Positions 1 to 12,014 of a stretch of 64,000 bases of DNA are shown piece after piece. The position numbers and the translations under genes were made by a program. This stretch comes from Chrysopilus asiliformis (Eukaryota; Arthropoda; Insecta; Diptera; Rhagionidae): assembly GCA_964034945.1 (NCBI GenBank), contig OZ035962.1:49779931-49843930 (forward strand). The letters are read 5' to 3'. The number at the start of each line of letters is the position of its first letter. Position 1 is the first letter of the stretch. The notes beneath the pieces were generated by a model. That model saw nothing but the letters and a program-made list of their open reading frames with translations. It made no database searches and was not told the origin of the DNA.

Positions 1-245
1 CATCAAAATCCTATTGGAACAAATTTTAAAAAATCTTATTGGAAAGTTTGACTTCAAACTGGAATTTTGATACAACTGTTCGAATTTTGATAGGAATATC
101 ACTATACGAGTTTCTAATAATTGCCAGACTGGCAATTATAGGTTTTGTTATGCTTAAATTTATGTTTGTCCGTCTGTCTGTATGTCGGTCGGTATTTCCG
201 TCTGTTTGACTGAATGTTTGTTCCGGCATCACGCAAAAACGGCGC
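1..245 (+). mobile_element. Interspersed repeat fragment (right end of family A plus flank)
   Basis: The segment matches 5177-5421 base for base, and also copies near 6400, 8753 and 9976. It runs through the family A right end (about position 111), the small inverted motif around ttgccagactggcaa, and a stretch rich in tccgtctgtctg. Homology stops at the point where the 8-bp satellite begins, so the array has replaced the rest of the repeat. Confidence 0.8.
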
Positions 246-2376
246 AGACTGACAGACTGACAGACTGACAGACTGACAGACTGACAGACTGACAGACTGA
301 CAGACTGACAGACTGACAGACTGACAGACTGACAGACTGACAGACTGACAGACTGACAGACTGACAGACTGACAGACTGACAGACTGACAGACTGACAGA
401 CTGACAGACTGACAGACTGACAGACTGACAGACTGACAGACTGACAGACTGACAGACTGACAGACTGACAGACTGACAGACTGACAGACTGACAGACTGA
501 CAGACTGACAGACTGACAGACTGACAGACTGACAGACTGACAGACTGACAGACTGACAGACTGACAGACTGACAGACTGACAGACTGACAGACTGACAGA
601 CTGACAGACTGACAGACTGACAGACTGACAGACTGACAGACTGACAGACTGACAGACTGACAGACTGACAGACTGACAGACTGACAGACTGACAGACTGA
701 CAGACTGACAGACTGACAGACTGACAGACTGACAGACTGACAGACTGACAGACTGACAGACTGACAGACTGACAGACTGACAGACTGACAGACTGACAGA
801 CTGACAGACTGACAGACTGACAGACTGACAGACTGACAGACTGACAGACTGACAGACTGACAGACTGACAGACTGACAGACTGACAGACTGACAGACTGA
901 CAGACTGACAGACTGACAGACTGACAGACTGACAGACTGACAGACTGACAGACTGACAGACTGACAGACTGACAGACTGACAGACTGACAGACTGACAGA
1001 CTGACAGACTGACAGACTGACAGACTGACAGACTGACAGACTGACAGACTGACAGACTGACAGACTGACAGACTGACAGACTGACAGACTGACAGACTGA
1101 CAGACTGACAGACTGACAGACTGACAGACTGACAGACTGACAGACTGACAGACTGACAGACTGACAGACTGACAGACTGACAGACTGACAGACTGACAGA
1201 CTGACAGACTGACAGACTGACAGACTGACAGACTGACAGACTGACAGACTGACAGACTGACAGACTGACAGACTGACAGACTGACAGACTGACAGACTGA
1301 CAGACTGACAGACTGACAGACTGACAGACTGACAGACTGACAGACTGACAGACTGACAGACTGACAGACTGACAGACTGACAGACTGACAGACTGACAGA
1401 CTGACAGACTGACAGACTGACAGACTGACAGACTGACAGACTGACAGACTGACAGACTGACAGACTGACAGACTGACAGACTGACAGACTGACAGACTGA
1501 CAGACTGACAGACTGACAGACTGACAGACTGACAGACTGACAGACTGACAGACTGACAGACTGACAGACTGACAGACTGACAGACTGACAGACTGACAGA
1601 CTGACAGACTGACAGACTGACAGACTGACAGACTGACAGACTGACAGACTGACAGACTGACAGACTGACAGACTGACAGACTGACAGACTGACAGACTGA
1701 CAGACTGACAGACTGACAGACTGACAGACTGACAGACTGACAGACTGACAGACTGACAGACTGACAGACTGACAGACTGACAGACTGACAGACTGACAGA
1801 CTGACAGACTGACAGACTGACAGACTGACAGACTGACAGACTGACAGACTGACAGACTGACAGACTGACAGACTGACAGACTGACAGACTGACAGACTGA
1901 CAGACTGACAGACTGACAGACTGACAGACTGACAGACTGACAGACTGACAGACTGACAGACTGACAGACTGACAGACTGACAGACTGACAGACTGACAGA
2001 CTGACAGACTGACAGACTGACAGACTGACAGACTGACAGACTGACAGACTGACAGACTGACAGACTGACAGACTGACAGACTGACAGACTGACAGACTGA
2101 CAGACTGACAGACTGACAGACTGACAGACTGACAGACTGACAGACTGACAGACTGACAGACTGACAGACTGACAGACTGACAGACTGACAGACTGACAGA
2201 CTGACAGACTGACAGACTGACAGACTGACAGACTGACAGACTGACAGACTGACAGACTGACAGACTGACAGACTGACAGACTGACAGACTGACAGACTGA
2301 CAGACTGACAGACTGACAGACTGACAGACTGACAGACTGACAGACTGACAGACTGACAGACTGACAGACTGACAGA
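244..2376. repeat. Perfect 8-bp satellite (GACTGACA)n, about 266 copies
   Basis: An uninterrupted array of one octamer runs for 2.13 kb with no visible variant unit. The minus strand has no stop in any frame. Because 8 bases shift the frame by two each time, all three frames read the same eight-residue cycle (SVSLSVCQ). Open frames of 725-813 codons result, but they are a property of the repeat and not evidence of a gene. The flanking family A repeat already contains tetranucleotide-like ctgtctgt tracts that could have seeded it. The true length in the genome may differ, since such arrays collapse or slip in assemblies. Confidence 0.97.
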
Positions 2377-2707
2377 CAGAAAGACATTTTTTAAATATGA
2401 CTCCAATCGACTCAGGAGTGATCGGGAAATGTTTTTTAGGCAAAATTAAGAGGTCGAAATTTTTCATTCTATATATTTAAAAGGCAAAGCGATTTTGTAT
2501 GGATTTCTTTCGACAGAGCTCCTGGAGTTCCTATTGAACCGATTTTGATGATTTTTTTTTTAAATGAAAGCTCTATAGCTGTAGATATGTCCGTTTTACT
2601 TTTTTCCCCATTTTTAATAATACTTTATTAGTAATTTGCCTTTCAAAATTATAAATATGCCGCTAACTAAGTCTTCAATGTTAAAACGACATTCCGTACT
2701 GTTCGAT
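2377..2707 (+). mobile_element. Diverged copy of the 4630 repeat head (Helitron-like 5' sequence)
   Basis: From about 2468 the sequence tctatatatttaaaagg and the following 150 bases match 4630-4780 with scattered differences, including the shared run of aaaggcaaagcgattttg. If 4630 is a Helitron 5' terminus, this is a second, older one. The sequence before it (2377-2467) shows nothing recognisable. Confidence 0.45.
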
Positions 2708-2771
2708 TAGTGCAGTGAGTTAGAAGTTGGACTACCATGCGCCAGGACCGGGTTCAATTCTTATCGATGAC
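2708..2771 (+). mobile_element. tRNA-derived SINE-like fragment
   Basis: An A-box-like motif (tagtgcagtgag, 2708-2719) is followed 31 bases later by a B-box-like motif (gggttcaattc, 2750-2760), then by a T-rich tail. This is the layout of a tRNA-derived RNA polymerase III promoter. The sequence does not fold as a complete tRNA, so a SINE relic is preferred over a tRNA gene. Confidence 0.5.
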
Positions 2772-2844
2772 AAATTCTTTTTTTTTTCTTTTCAAATTTT
2801 TTTTTGTTGGTTTATTTACTTTTTTTTAATATTTTTTTAGGTAC

Positions 2845-2940
2845 TTAATTTATCTTTAAGTTTACATTTTTACTCCTGAATAAGTGTTAGATTACAATGC
2901 GCCAGATGTGCGGGTTCGATTCCGAGTGGTGACAAAATGT
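2845..2940 (+). mobile_element. SINE-like fragment with B box (gggttcgattcc)
   Basis: A canonical B box lies at 2912-2923, preceded by tgcgccag as in the neighbouring copy and followed by gtggtgacaaaatg and poly-T. The upstream tract acttaatttatcttta recurs before the copy at 3600-3700, so the two belong to one family. Confidence 0.45.
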
Positions 2941-3084
2941 TTTTTTTTTACCTTAAATTATTTATATTATACTTCTTTAGGCGCGTTGGGCGATTTTTGG
3001 ATGGGTAAAATCTTATGAGTTCGCGTCACCGACATGCTAATTTAACAGCTTAAGAATGCTGATTTGCTTTCATTTGATTTTTTT

Positions 3085-3416
3085 ATAAAGAAAAAATCGA
3101 TTTTTTTTGGAAGACAGTACAGAGCAAAATAAAATTAGCGAGGAAATTTCTGAATAGCACATAACTTTCTTACACAATAAAAAAACGATTTTTTTTTTTG
3201 AAAAATATCATACAGCAAAATAACAAAAACAACGATTTTTTTTTGGAAAATATCATACAGCAAAATAAAATGAAACAGAAAATTTCTGAACAGCACGTGA
3301 GTTTCTTATACAACAAAAAATCTATTTTTTTGGAAAATATACAGCACAATAAAATTAAACAGAAAATTTCTGAACAGCGCGTGACTTTGTTATACAACAA
3401 AAAATTAAATATCTAG
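3085..3416. repeat. Imperfect tandem repeat, AT-rich, about 4 units
   Basis: Units of about 70-85 bp share a core of tttttttggaaaatatcatacagcaaaataa followed by gaaacagaaaatttctgaacagc-like sequence. Short open frames on both strands (3170-3416) follow the repeat and are not credible genes. From 3417 to 3605 nothing recognisable is seen. Confidence 0.6.
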
Positions 3417-3605
3417 CCATTTTTTGTATAAGAATATCATGTGCTGCTCAGGAATTCACTTTTATTTAAAATTTACTGTTTATTAGCATATATTTTCGAA
3501 ATTTCAGGTTGAAAAATATATAGGTATAAATACACGACAAAATTACCTTACATATATTATTGTTTTCACTTCTGTTGGCCGTCCCCAATGACTGCCTGTT
3601 TTTTA

Positions 3606-3720
3606 TTACTTAATTTATCTTTAAAGTTTATATTCTTACTACTGAATAAGTGTAAACTACATCGCGCCAGGTACGGGTTCAATTCTGAGCGGTGGCAAAA
3701 TATTTTTTTTTTATTTTTTT
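3606..3720 (+). mobile_element. SINE-like fragment, third copy
   Basis: It carries the same acttaatttatcttta leader, gcgccag and B-box motif (gggttcaattc, 3675-3685) as the copy at 2845-2940, ending in gtggcaaaat and long T runs. No complete A box is visible. Confidence 0.45.
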
Positions 3721-3800
3721 TTTGTTGAAATTGAGTTTTTTAAACGTAAAATTAAGAATATCTGTTACGCATCGTCTTTTATTGGAAAAAGTGAAAACCA

Positions 3801-4619
3801 TCTTCTCTATATATAAAATCGTTTAACCTGACGCCCAGCCCAAACCCCTGAAGATAGAGACTTGAAACTTTCAGAATATGTCCCAACCATCGCGTAGGCG
3901 CTCACTAAGACGAGATTTTTCGAAATTTTAGCACTAAGGGGGTGAACGGGGGGTAAAGGGGTTTGGGTATTTTTAAACCGTGATTTTCGCCATGAATCCT
4001 GCTCAATAGGAGGCTGAAAAGTATCACTCGGGGGTTTTTGGGGTCGCTGATCCCGAATCCGGTGTTAGATTTTCAAAATTCAAAACGGAAGGTCCTGTAA
4101 GGATAATTAATGCAAGAAATAACTTTTAGAAAATTATCTTTAGATGTGTCCATTTTACTTTTCCACCAATTTTTAATAATATTTTACTAGATACAGACCC
4201 ATCGTTGTCGGGCTAAAGTTTTTTTTTGCACAAAAAACTTCCAGAAATAACTTTTAGAAAATAAACGTGTTCGCTTCAAGACTTTCGGTTTTGAATTTTA
4301 AAACTCTAATACCCAATTAGTTTTTCCAGCCTCCTCATGGGCAAGCTAACTTCAGTCATAAAATATTATCATCACGGACAATGGTGAAAATCTGATCAAA
4401 ATCGTTTTCGGTTTATAATTAGTGTCTCTATTTTTGTTTTAAACAGTTTTCACATACAAAAAAAAAACACAAAAATCACAAAGAAAAAAATTTGTTTTAA
4501 CTAAATGAAAAAAAAAATTAAATTAAAAAAACAAAACCTTGGCACCAGCAACCCTGGCTTCGAGCATGGGTATTTTACCCCTTCATTAAACGCCCAGCTG
4601 CGATCCGTGTTGTTAAGAT
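3801..4619. mobile_element. Unclassified interspersed repeat sequence
   Basis: The block starts at a tctctatatataaaatcg motif like the 5' ends of other repeats here. Within it, the run from ggggtcgctgatcccgaatc to ggaaggtcctgtaaggataa (about 4046-4108) is found again, inverted and diverged, at about 56645-56715. Phrases such as agagacttgaaactttcag resemble the common core of several families in this window. No coding frame is supported. 4440-4540 is A/T-rich low-complexity sequence. Confidence 0.4.
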
Positions 4620-4882
4620 CGAAGACTCATCTATATATTTAAAAGGCAAAGCGATTTTGTATGTATTTCTTTCGACACAGCTCCAGCTTAGAATCGATTT
4701 TGATTATTCTTTTTTTAAAGGAAAGCTCTCTATCTGTAGATGTGTCCACTTTACTTTTTTCCCATCTATATAATAAAAACTGTAAGGGGGACAATTTTTG
4801 TAATTTTGGATTTTCTCAAAAATATTGACATACATTGATGTATTTGGTCGTATAATACTGATGCCAAAAATGACATTTTTAT

Positions 4883-5287
4883 ACCCGTATGGTGACACCA
4901 GTGTGTTTAGAATGATAAACAAAATTGATTTTTGCATGTCCGTCTGTGGCGCGGATTGCGGGCGCACGGATTGAGCTAGAGACTTGAAATGTTGTGCAGA
5001 TCCGTTTTTCGCAAAATGCGAGGCTAAGTTCGTTAATGAACAAAAATGAACCATTAGGGGGTACCCCCCATACGAACGATAACGTTTTTTGCGAATATCT
5101 CAAAAACGGTGCATCTCACCAAAAAAGTGAAAGAACAAAAGTTATTTAGGATATGGTTCTGCATAAAACTCCCATACATCAAAATCCTATTGGAACAAAT
5201 TTTAAAAAATCTTATTGGAAAGTTTGACTTCAAACTGGAATTTTGATACAACTGTTCGAATTTTGATAGGAATATCACTATACGAGT
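4883..5287 (+). mobile_element. Family A element, partial
   Basis: It begins with the family terminal repeat (acccgtatggtga), lacks about 75 bp present in other copies, and ends in a degenerate right terminus (atcactatacgagttt). It contains the conserved core gtaccccccatacgaacga. Confidence 0.75.
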
Positions 5288-5690
5288 TTCTAATAATTGC
5301 CAGACTGGCAATTATAGGTTTTGTTATGCTTAAATTTATGTTTGTCCGTCTGTCTGTATGTCGGTCGGTATTTCCGTCTGTTTGACTGAATGTTTGTTCC
5401 GGCATCACGCAAAAACGGCGCGGCCGATTTTGATCAAACTTTGCACACAGGTACAGTTATTGACAGAATAAGGGATCTGATTCTTTTTGATGTCAATCCC
5501 CGTTTCTTCTGATATCTCTTACTCAAGGGTGTCGGATCCAGTTTAATAGCAACCCCTTTCCCTCTCTTGAAACCTCTTTATGCGCTTAAGGGTTTCGGAT
5601 CCGATTTTCACCATGAGAGAGGTCAGCCCGCAGGGAAAATTTTTGCTCACTAATATCTACCCCTCCTTTTTATGTATAGCTAACGATGGT

Positions 5691-6027
5691 ATCTTTTTTC
5701 GGACAAAAAAGAGTATACTTCACCTAAAAATTTAAAAAAGCAGTAAATCGATTTCAAAAAACAGTATTTTTCGCAGTATAAATTTTATTCAATGAAATAA
5801 AATTCGCAGTATAAATTTTATGTCTTTGCTTTTAATTTCGACATTTTTATTCTTTTAAATTAACAATGGAAAGGAAAATCAAAGTAACGCGTTCTGAAGA
5901 AGGATTAATAATGACAAGACAGTAATCGATGGGGAAAGGAAGAAGCGAATCTATATGACATGTTGCCATCAATACTTCGCTGTTCGTCGTTTGAATGTAT
6001 TTATACTTGCCATGTGTTGCCACTGTT
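5691..6027 (+). mobile_element. hAT-type MITE, 3'-truncated
   Basis: It starts with taacgatggtatct, preceded by tgtatagc exactly as in the full copy at 6904, but breaks off where a family A element begins. The shared flank means this copy arose by local duplication and not by a separate insertion. The same truncated copy recurs at 9267-9603. Confidence 0.7.
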
Positions 6028-6030
6028 TAT

Positions 6031-6513
6031 ACCCGTATGGTGAAACCAAAGGGTATATTAACTTTGCCTTACCGTGTGTAACGCCAAGAACCCGTCATCA
6101 CACAAAAAAACTAATTACACCAGTGTGTTTAGAATGATAAACAAAATTGATTCTTGCATGTCCGTCTGTGGCGCGGATTGCGGGCGCACGGATTGAGCTA
6201 GAGACTTGAAATTTTGAGCAGATCCGTTTTTCGTAAAATGCAAGGTTTAGTTCGTTAAAGGGCAAAAATGGACTATTAGGGGGGTACCCCCCATACGAAC
6301 GATAACGTTTTTTGCGAATATCTCAAAAACTGTTCATATTATCAAATAAGTGCAAGAACAAAAGTTATTTAGGATATGATTCTAAATAAAACTCCCAAAC
6401 ATCAAAATCCTATTGGAACAAATTTTAAAAAATCTTATTGGAAAGTTTGACTTCAAACTGGAATTTTGATACAACTGTTCGAATTTTGATAGGAATATCA
6501 CTATACGAGTTTC
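6031..6513 (+). mobile_element. Family A element
   Basis: The left terminus acccgtatggtga is intact and is followed by the long form of the leader (ccaaagggtatattaac). The right terminus is degenerate. The recurring 68-codon minus-strand frame in its flank (6425-6631) is repeat sequence. The element recurs at 9607-10089. Confidence 0.75.
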
Positions 6514-6903
6514 TAATAATTGCCAGACTGGCAATTATAGGTTTTGTTATGCTTAAATTTATGTTTGTCCGTCTGTCTGTATGTCGGTCGGTATTTCCGT
6601 CTGTTTGACTGAATGTTTGTTCCGGCATCACGCAAAAACGGCGCGGCCGATTTTGATCAAACTTTGCACACAGGTACAGTTATTGACAGAATAAAGGATA
6701 TGATTCTTTTTGATGTCAATCCCTGTTTCTTCTGATATCTCTTACTCAAGGGTGTCGGATCCAGTTTAATAGCAACCCCTTTCCCTCTCTTGAAACCTCT
6801 TTATGCGCTTAAGGGTTTCGGATCCGGTTTTCACCATGAGAGAGGTCGGCCCGAAGGGAAAATTTTTGCTCACTAATATCTACCCCTCCTTTTTATGTAT
6901 AGC

Positions 6904-7407
6904 TAACGATGGTATCTTTTTTCGGACAAAAAACAGTATATTTCACCTAAAAATTTAAAAAAGTAGTAAATCGATTTGAAAAAACAGTATTTTTCGCAGT
7001 ATAAATTTTATTCAATGAAAATTTGTGTCTTTGCTCTTAATTTCGACATTTTTATTCTTTTAAATTAACAATGGAAAGCAAAATCAAAGTAACGCGTTCT
7101 GAAGAAGGATGAATAATGACAAGACAGTAATCGATGGGGAAAGGAAGAAGCGAATCTATATGACATGTTGCCATCAATACTTCGCTGTTCGTCGTTTGAA
7201 TGTATTTACACTTGCCATGTGTTGCCACTGTTTTGTGTTGCCACTGACGTTTTGCATTGCTATTAATAAATTTGAATTCCGAAACGTTAAAGAATTAAAG
7301 TTTTCTGAGTATTTAAATACAGTATTTTGGGGAAAAAAGCAGTAATGCAGTATTGGAGTCTGAAAAACAATATAATACTGCGAAAAACAGTATAGATACC
7401 ATCGTTA
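6904..7407 (+). mobile_element. hAT-type MITE, full length (504 bp)
   Basis: Terminal inverted repeats TAACGATGGTATCT and AGATACCATCGTTA are flanked by the 8-bp duplication TGTATAGC (6896-6903 and 7408-7415). An 8-bp target duplication with a terminus fitting YARNG is typical of hAT elements. No transposase is encoded. The open frame 7109-7345 lies inside the MITE and has no support as a gene. Confidence 0.85.
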
Positions 7408-8458
7408 TGTATAGCCCTCACCTGCTATCTTCTGCAATTCTAAAGGGATTTGGTGCTTCAATGTATGACATGAATTAAAAAGAATGACATTTCCCACAAT
7501 ATTGTCTTTCCCCGTGTGGATAACCACCTTTTACCGTTATTGAATATATTGTAAGTAAACAGTACGATTTTGTAATACACCGTTGGGTCACAAAGAAAAA
7601 TGTCTCTAAAAAAATTTCCCTATTTTGGGTTAACTATATGCATTTGACTCGAGGCCGAAGGCCGAGTAAAGAGGAAGGCGAGAGCTGAAATATATTTAAA
7701 TAATTTTACATAACATCTGGATACATCAAATTCCAACAATTCAAGCGCGAGGGGCGAGGCCGAGTAGTTGTGGAGGCCGTAGGCCGACGGGGGCAGGGAG
7801 GCCGAAGGCCGACCTGTGGAAGGGGGATGAACCGCGAAGCGGTTCGGGGCGGAGCCCCTAGTACTTTATTATACTCCGTAGAAGAAAGTAAAAAGACATG
7901 AACTAATTTTATGGAGGGTATTTACGCCCGTGGTATATAGAAGTATATAGTAGTATATAGAATGTTGATATTATTGGATAAAAAATTTAAATATTTAAAG
8001 TTGGTGGTACTTAAAGTATATTTAAATTATATTTAAATTTATATTTAAATAAATATATATTTAAAGTACCGACTGTCAACAAATTATTAAAAGTTGATGT
8101 TCGCGCCAATCCAATTCACCCGCTTCCTTATATCCCAACAAGCAATTGGAAGAACGTTTTTATTGGAATATGAAAGACGAAACTTTTAAGCGAAACGAAG
8201 ACTCATCTATATATTTAAAAGGCAAAGCGATTTTGTATGTATTTCTTTCGACACAGCTCCAGCTTAGAATCGATTTTGATTATTCTTTTTTTAAAGGAAA
8301 GCTCTCTATCTGTAGATGTGTCCACTTTACTTTTTTCCCATCTATATAATAAAAACTGTAAGGGGGACAATTTTTGTAATTTTGGATTTTCTCAAAAATA
8401 TTGACATACATTGATGTATTTGGTCGTATAATACTGATGCCAAAAATGACATTTTTAT

Positions 8459-8863
8459 ACCCGTATGGTGACACCAGTGTGTTTAGAATGATAAACAAAA
8501 TTGATTTTTGCATGTCCGTCTGTGGCGCGGATTGCGGGCGCACGGATTGAGCTAGAGACTTGAAATGTTGTGCAGATCCGTTTTTCGCAAAATGCGAGGC
8601 TAAGTTCGTTAATGAACAAAAATGAACCATTAGGGGGTACCCCCCATACGAACGATAACGTTTTTTGCAAATATCTCAAAAACGGTGCATCTCACCAAAA
8701 AAGTGAAAGAACAAAAGTTATTTAGGATATGGTTCTGCATAAAACTCCCATACATCAAAATCCTATTGGAACAAATTTTAAAAAATCTTATTGGAAAGTT
8801 TGACTTCAAACTGGAATTTTGATACAACTGTTCGAATTTTGATAGGAATATCACTATACGAGT
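8459..8863 (+). mobile_element. Family A element, partial (second tandem copy)
   Basis: Equivalent of 4883-5287 shifted by 3,576 bp. It differs by one base in the core (gcaaatatctc instead of gcgaatatctc). Confidence 0.75.
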
Positions 8864-9606
8864 TTCTAATAATTGCCAGACTGGCAATTATAGGTTTTGT
8901 TATGCTTAAATTTATGTTTGTCCGTCTGTCTGTATGTCGGTCGGTATTTCCGTCTGTTTGACTGAATGTTTGTTCCGGCATCACGCAAAAACGGCGCGGC
9001 CGATTTTGATCAAACTTTGCACACAGGTACAGTTATTGACAGAATAAGGGATCTGATTCTTTTTGATGTCAATCCCCGTTTCTTCTGATATCTCTTACTC
9101 AAGGGTGTCGGATCCAGTTTAATAGCAACCCCTTTCCCTCTCTTGAAACCTCTTTATGCGCTTAAGGGTTTCGGATCCGATTTTCACCATGAGAGAGGTC
9201 AGCCCGCAGGGAAAATTTTTGCTCACTAATATCTACCCCTCCTTTTTATGTATAGCTAACGATGGTATCTTTTTTCGGACAAAAAAGAGTATACTTCACC
9301 TAAAAATTTAAAAAAGCAGTAAATCGATTTCAAAAAACAGTATTTTTCGCAGTATAAATTTTATTCAATGAAATAAAATTCGCAGTATAAATTTTATGTC
9401 TTTGCTTTTAATTTCGACATTTTTATTCTTTTAAATTAACAATGGAAAGGAAAATCAAAGTAACGCGTTCTGAAGAAGGATTAATAATGACAAGACAGTA
9501 ATCGATGGGGAAAGGAAGAAGCGAATCTATATGACATGTTGCCATCAATACTTCGCTGTTCGTCGTTTGAATGTATTTATACTTGCCATGTGTTGCCACT
9601 GTTTAT

Positions 9607-10089
9607 ACCCGTATGGTGAAACCAAAGGGTATATTAACTTTGCCTTACCGTGTGTAACGCCAAGAACCCGTCATCACACAAAAAAACTAATTACACCAGT
9701 GTGTTTAGAATGATAAACAAAATTGATTCTTGCATGTCCGTCTGTGGCGCGGATTGCGGGCGCACGGATTGAGCTAGAGACTTGAAATTTTGAGCAGATC
9801 CGTTTTTCGTAAAATGCAAGGTTTAGTTCGTTAAAGGGCAAAAATGGACTATTAGGGGGGTACCCCCCATACGAACGATAACGTTTTTTGCGAATATCTC
9901 AAAAACTGTTCATATTATCAAATAAGTGCAAGAACAAAAGTTATTTAGGATATGATTCTAAATAAAACTCCCAAACATCAAAATCCTATTGGAACAAATT
10001 TTAAAAAATCTTATTGGAAAGTTTGACTTCAAACTGGAATTTTGATACAACTGTTCGAATTTTGATAGGAATATCACTATACGAGTTTC
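9607..10089 (+). mobile_element. Family A element (second tandem copy)
   Basis: Equivalent of 6031-6513 shifted by 3,576 bp. Confidence 0.75.
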
Positions 10090-10479
10090 TAATAATTGCC
10101 AGACTGGCAATTATAGGTTTTGTTATGCTTAAATTTATGTTTGTCCGTCTGTCTGTATGTCGGTCGGTATTTCCGTCTGTTTGACTGAATGTTTGTTCCG
10201 GCATCACGCAAAAACGGCGCGGCCGATTTTGATCAAACTTTGCACACAGGTACAGTTATTGACAGAATAAAGGATATGATTCTTTTTGATGTCAATCCCT
10301 GTTTCTTCTGATATCTCTTACTCAAGGGTGTCGGATCCAGTTTAATAGCAACCCCTTTCCCTCTCTTGAAACCTCTTTATGCGCTTAAGGGTTTCGGATC
10401 CGGTTTTCACCATGAGAGAGGTCGGCCCGAAGGGAAAATTTTTGCTCACTAATATCTACCCCTCCTTTTTATGTATAGC

Positions 10480-10983
10480 TAACGATGGTATCTTTTTTCG
10501 GACAAAAAACAGTATATTTCACCTAAAAATTTAAAAAAGTAGTAAATCGATTTGAAAAAACAGTATTTTTCGCAGTATAAATTTTATTCAATGAAAATTT
10601 GTGTCTTTGCTCTTAATTTCGACATTTTTATTCTTTTAAATTAACAATGGAAAGCAAAATCAAAGTAACGCGTTCTGAAGAAGGATGAATAATGACAAGA
10701 CAGTAATCGATGGGGAAAGGAAGAAGCGAATCTATATGACATGTTGCCATCAATACTTCGCTGTTCGTCGTTTGAATGTATTTACACTTGCCATGTGTTG
10801 CCACTGTTTTGTGTTGCCACTGACGTTTTGCATTGCTATTAATAAATTTGAATTCCGAAACGTTAAAGAATTAAAGTTTTCTGAGTATTTAAATACAGTA
10901 TTTTGGGGAAAAAAGCAGTAATGCAGTATTGGAGTCTGAAAAACAATATAATACTGCGAAAAACAGTATAGATACCATCGTTA
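10480..10983 (+). mobile_element. hAT-type MITE, full length (second tandem copy)
   Basis: Equivalent of 6904-7407 shifted by 3,576 bp, with the same 8-bp flanks. Confidence 0.85.
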
Positions 10984-11771
10984 TGTATAGCCCTCACCTG
11001 CTATCTTCTGCAATTCTAAAGGGATTTGGTGCTTCAATGTATGACATGAATTAAAAAGAATGACATTTCCCACAATATTGTCTTTCCCCGTGTGGATAAC
11101 CACCTTTTACCGTTATTGAATATATTGTAAGTAAACAGTACGATTTTGTAATACACCGTTGGGTCACAAAGAAAAATGTCTCTAAAAAAATTTCCCTATT
11201 TTGGGTTAACTATATGCATTTGACTCGAGGCCGAAGGCCGAGTAAAGAGGAAGGCGAGAGCTGAAATATATTTAAATAATTTTACATAACATCTGAATAC
11301 ATCAAATTCCAACAATTCAAGCGCGAGGGGCGAGGCCGAGTAGTTGTGGAGGCCGTAGGCCGACGGGGGCAGGGAGGCCGAAGGCCGACCTGTGGAAGGG
11401 GGATGAACCGCGAAGCGGTTCGGGGCGCAGCCCCTAGTACTTTATTATACTCCGTAGAAGAAAGTAAAAAGACATGAACTAATTTTATGGAGGGTATTTA
11501 CGCCCGTGGTATATAGAAGTATATAGTAGTATATAGAATGTTGATATTATTGGATAAAAAATTTAAATATTTAAAGTTGGTGGTACTTAAAGTATATTTA
11601 AATTATATTTAAATTTATATTTAAATAAATATATATTTAAAGTACCGACTGTCAACAAATTATTAAAAGTTGATGTTCGCGCCAATCCAATTCACCCGCT
11701 TCCTTATATCCCAACAAGCAATTGGAAGAACGTTTTTATTGGAATATGAAAGACGAAACTTTTAAGCGAAA

Positions 11772-11973
11772 CGCTTTAACCCATGAAGGACCAAGCAATG
11801 AAATGATATAAGTTTTTCAAATAAATTCATTTATTTCTTTTTAAAATACATATGAAAATACAGAAAATGGGAAAAAAAATTTTTGATAGCTATATATATA
11901 AAAATGAATCGTGGTCCGTTTGACTATCCATAACTCGGCTGAATATAATCCGATTTGCATGGGGTTTTTTTTG
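11772..11973. other. Left flank of the foldback element
   Basis: About 200 bp of A/T-rich DNA with a tatatatataaaaatgaatcg motif at 11893 that resembles the starts of other repeats at 26213 and 26505. No gene is seen. The last bases before the element are ggggttttttttg. Confidence 0.4.
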
Positions 11974-12014
11974 ACGTCCGTCAAGTTAGCACTACAACTT
12001 TTGAAATTAGAAAA

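Larger units (their letters stand above)
4630..7861 (+). mobile_element. Candidate non-autonomous Helitron, copy 1
   Basis: The 3' end has GC-rich hairpin motifs (gaggccgaaggccg; gaaccgcgaagcggttc; ggggcggagcccc) and terminates in CTAG at 7858-7861, as Helitrons do (CTRR). The next base is T. The proposed 5' end is TC at 4630 (tctatatattt) with A before it, consistent with insertion between A and T. The same 3' terminus at 43411 lies just beyond a Helitron helicase gene end, which ties the motif to Helitrons. No helicase is encoded here. The 5' boundary is the weaker of the two, because the interior contains other nested repeats. Confidence 0.6.
4620..8195. repeat. Tandem duplication, copy 1 (3,576 bp)
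   Basis: Every landmark in this block recurs exactly 3,576 bp downstream. I saw only three base differences between the copies while reading them (near 5092/8668, 7720/11296 and 7852/11428). The junction shares the two bases CG at 4620-4621, 8196-8197 and 11772-11773, as in a microhomology or replication-slippage event. The block contains a candidate Helitron, two family A copies and a hAT-type MITE. It is either a very recent duplication or an assembly artefact. Confidence 0.95.
8206..11437 (+). mobile_element. Candidate non-autonomous Helitron, copy 2
   Basis: Carried by the second tandem segment, with the same TC start, 3' hairpins and CTAG end (11434-11437). One base differs in the last hairpin (ggggcgcagcccc instead of ggggcggagcccc), which preserves the stem. 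Confidence 0.6.
8196..11771. repeat. Tandem duplication, copy 2 (3,576 bp)
   Basis: Second copy of the 4620-8195 block. Beyond 11773 the sequence leaves the repeat (cgctttaaccc in place of cgaagactc), which fixes the boundary to within two bases. Confidence 0.95.

Noticed and set aside
26..2467. Three overlapping minus-strand frames of 725-813 codons
   Set aside because: They are the 8-bp satellite read in three frames, with pieces of the flanking repeat at the ends.
2700..2771. tRNA gene
   Set aside because: Only A- and B-box-like motifs are present; no acceptor or anticodon stem could be formed, and similar pieces recur in repeats.
7109..7345. Frame with MTCCHQYFAVRRLNVF, present four times
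   Set aside because: It lies inside a hAT-type MITE and its length varies with truncation of that element.
5202..10207. Repeated 68-codon frame (MPEQTFSQTDGNTDRHTD)
   Set aside because: It occurs wherever the repeat occurs, is driven by the tccgtctgtctg tract, and lacks any conserved start or end.
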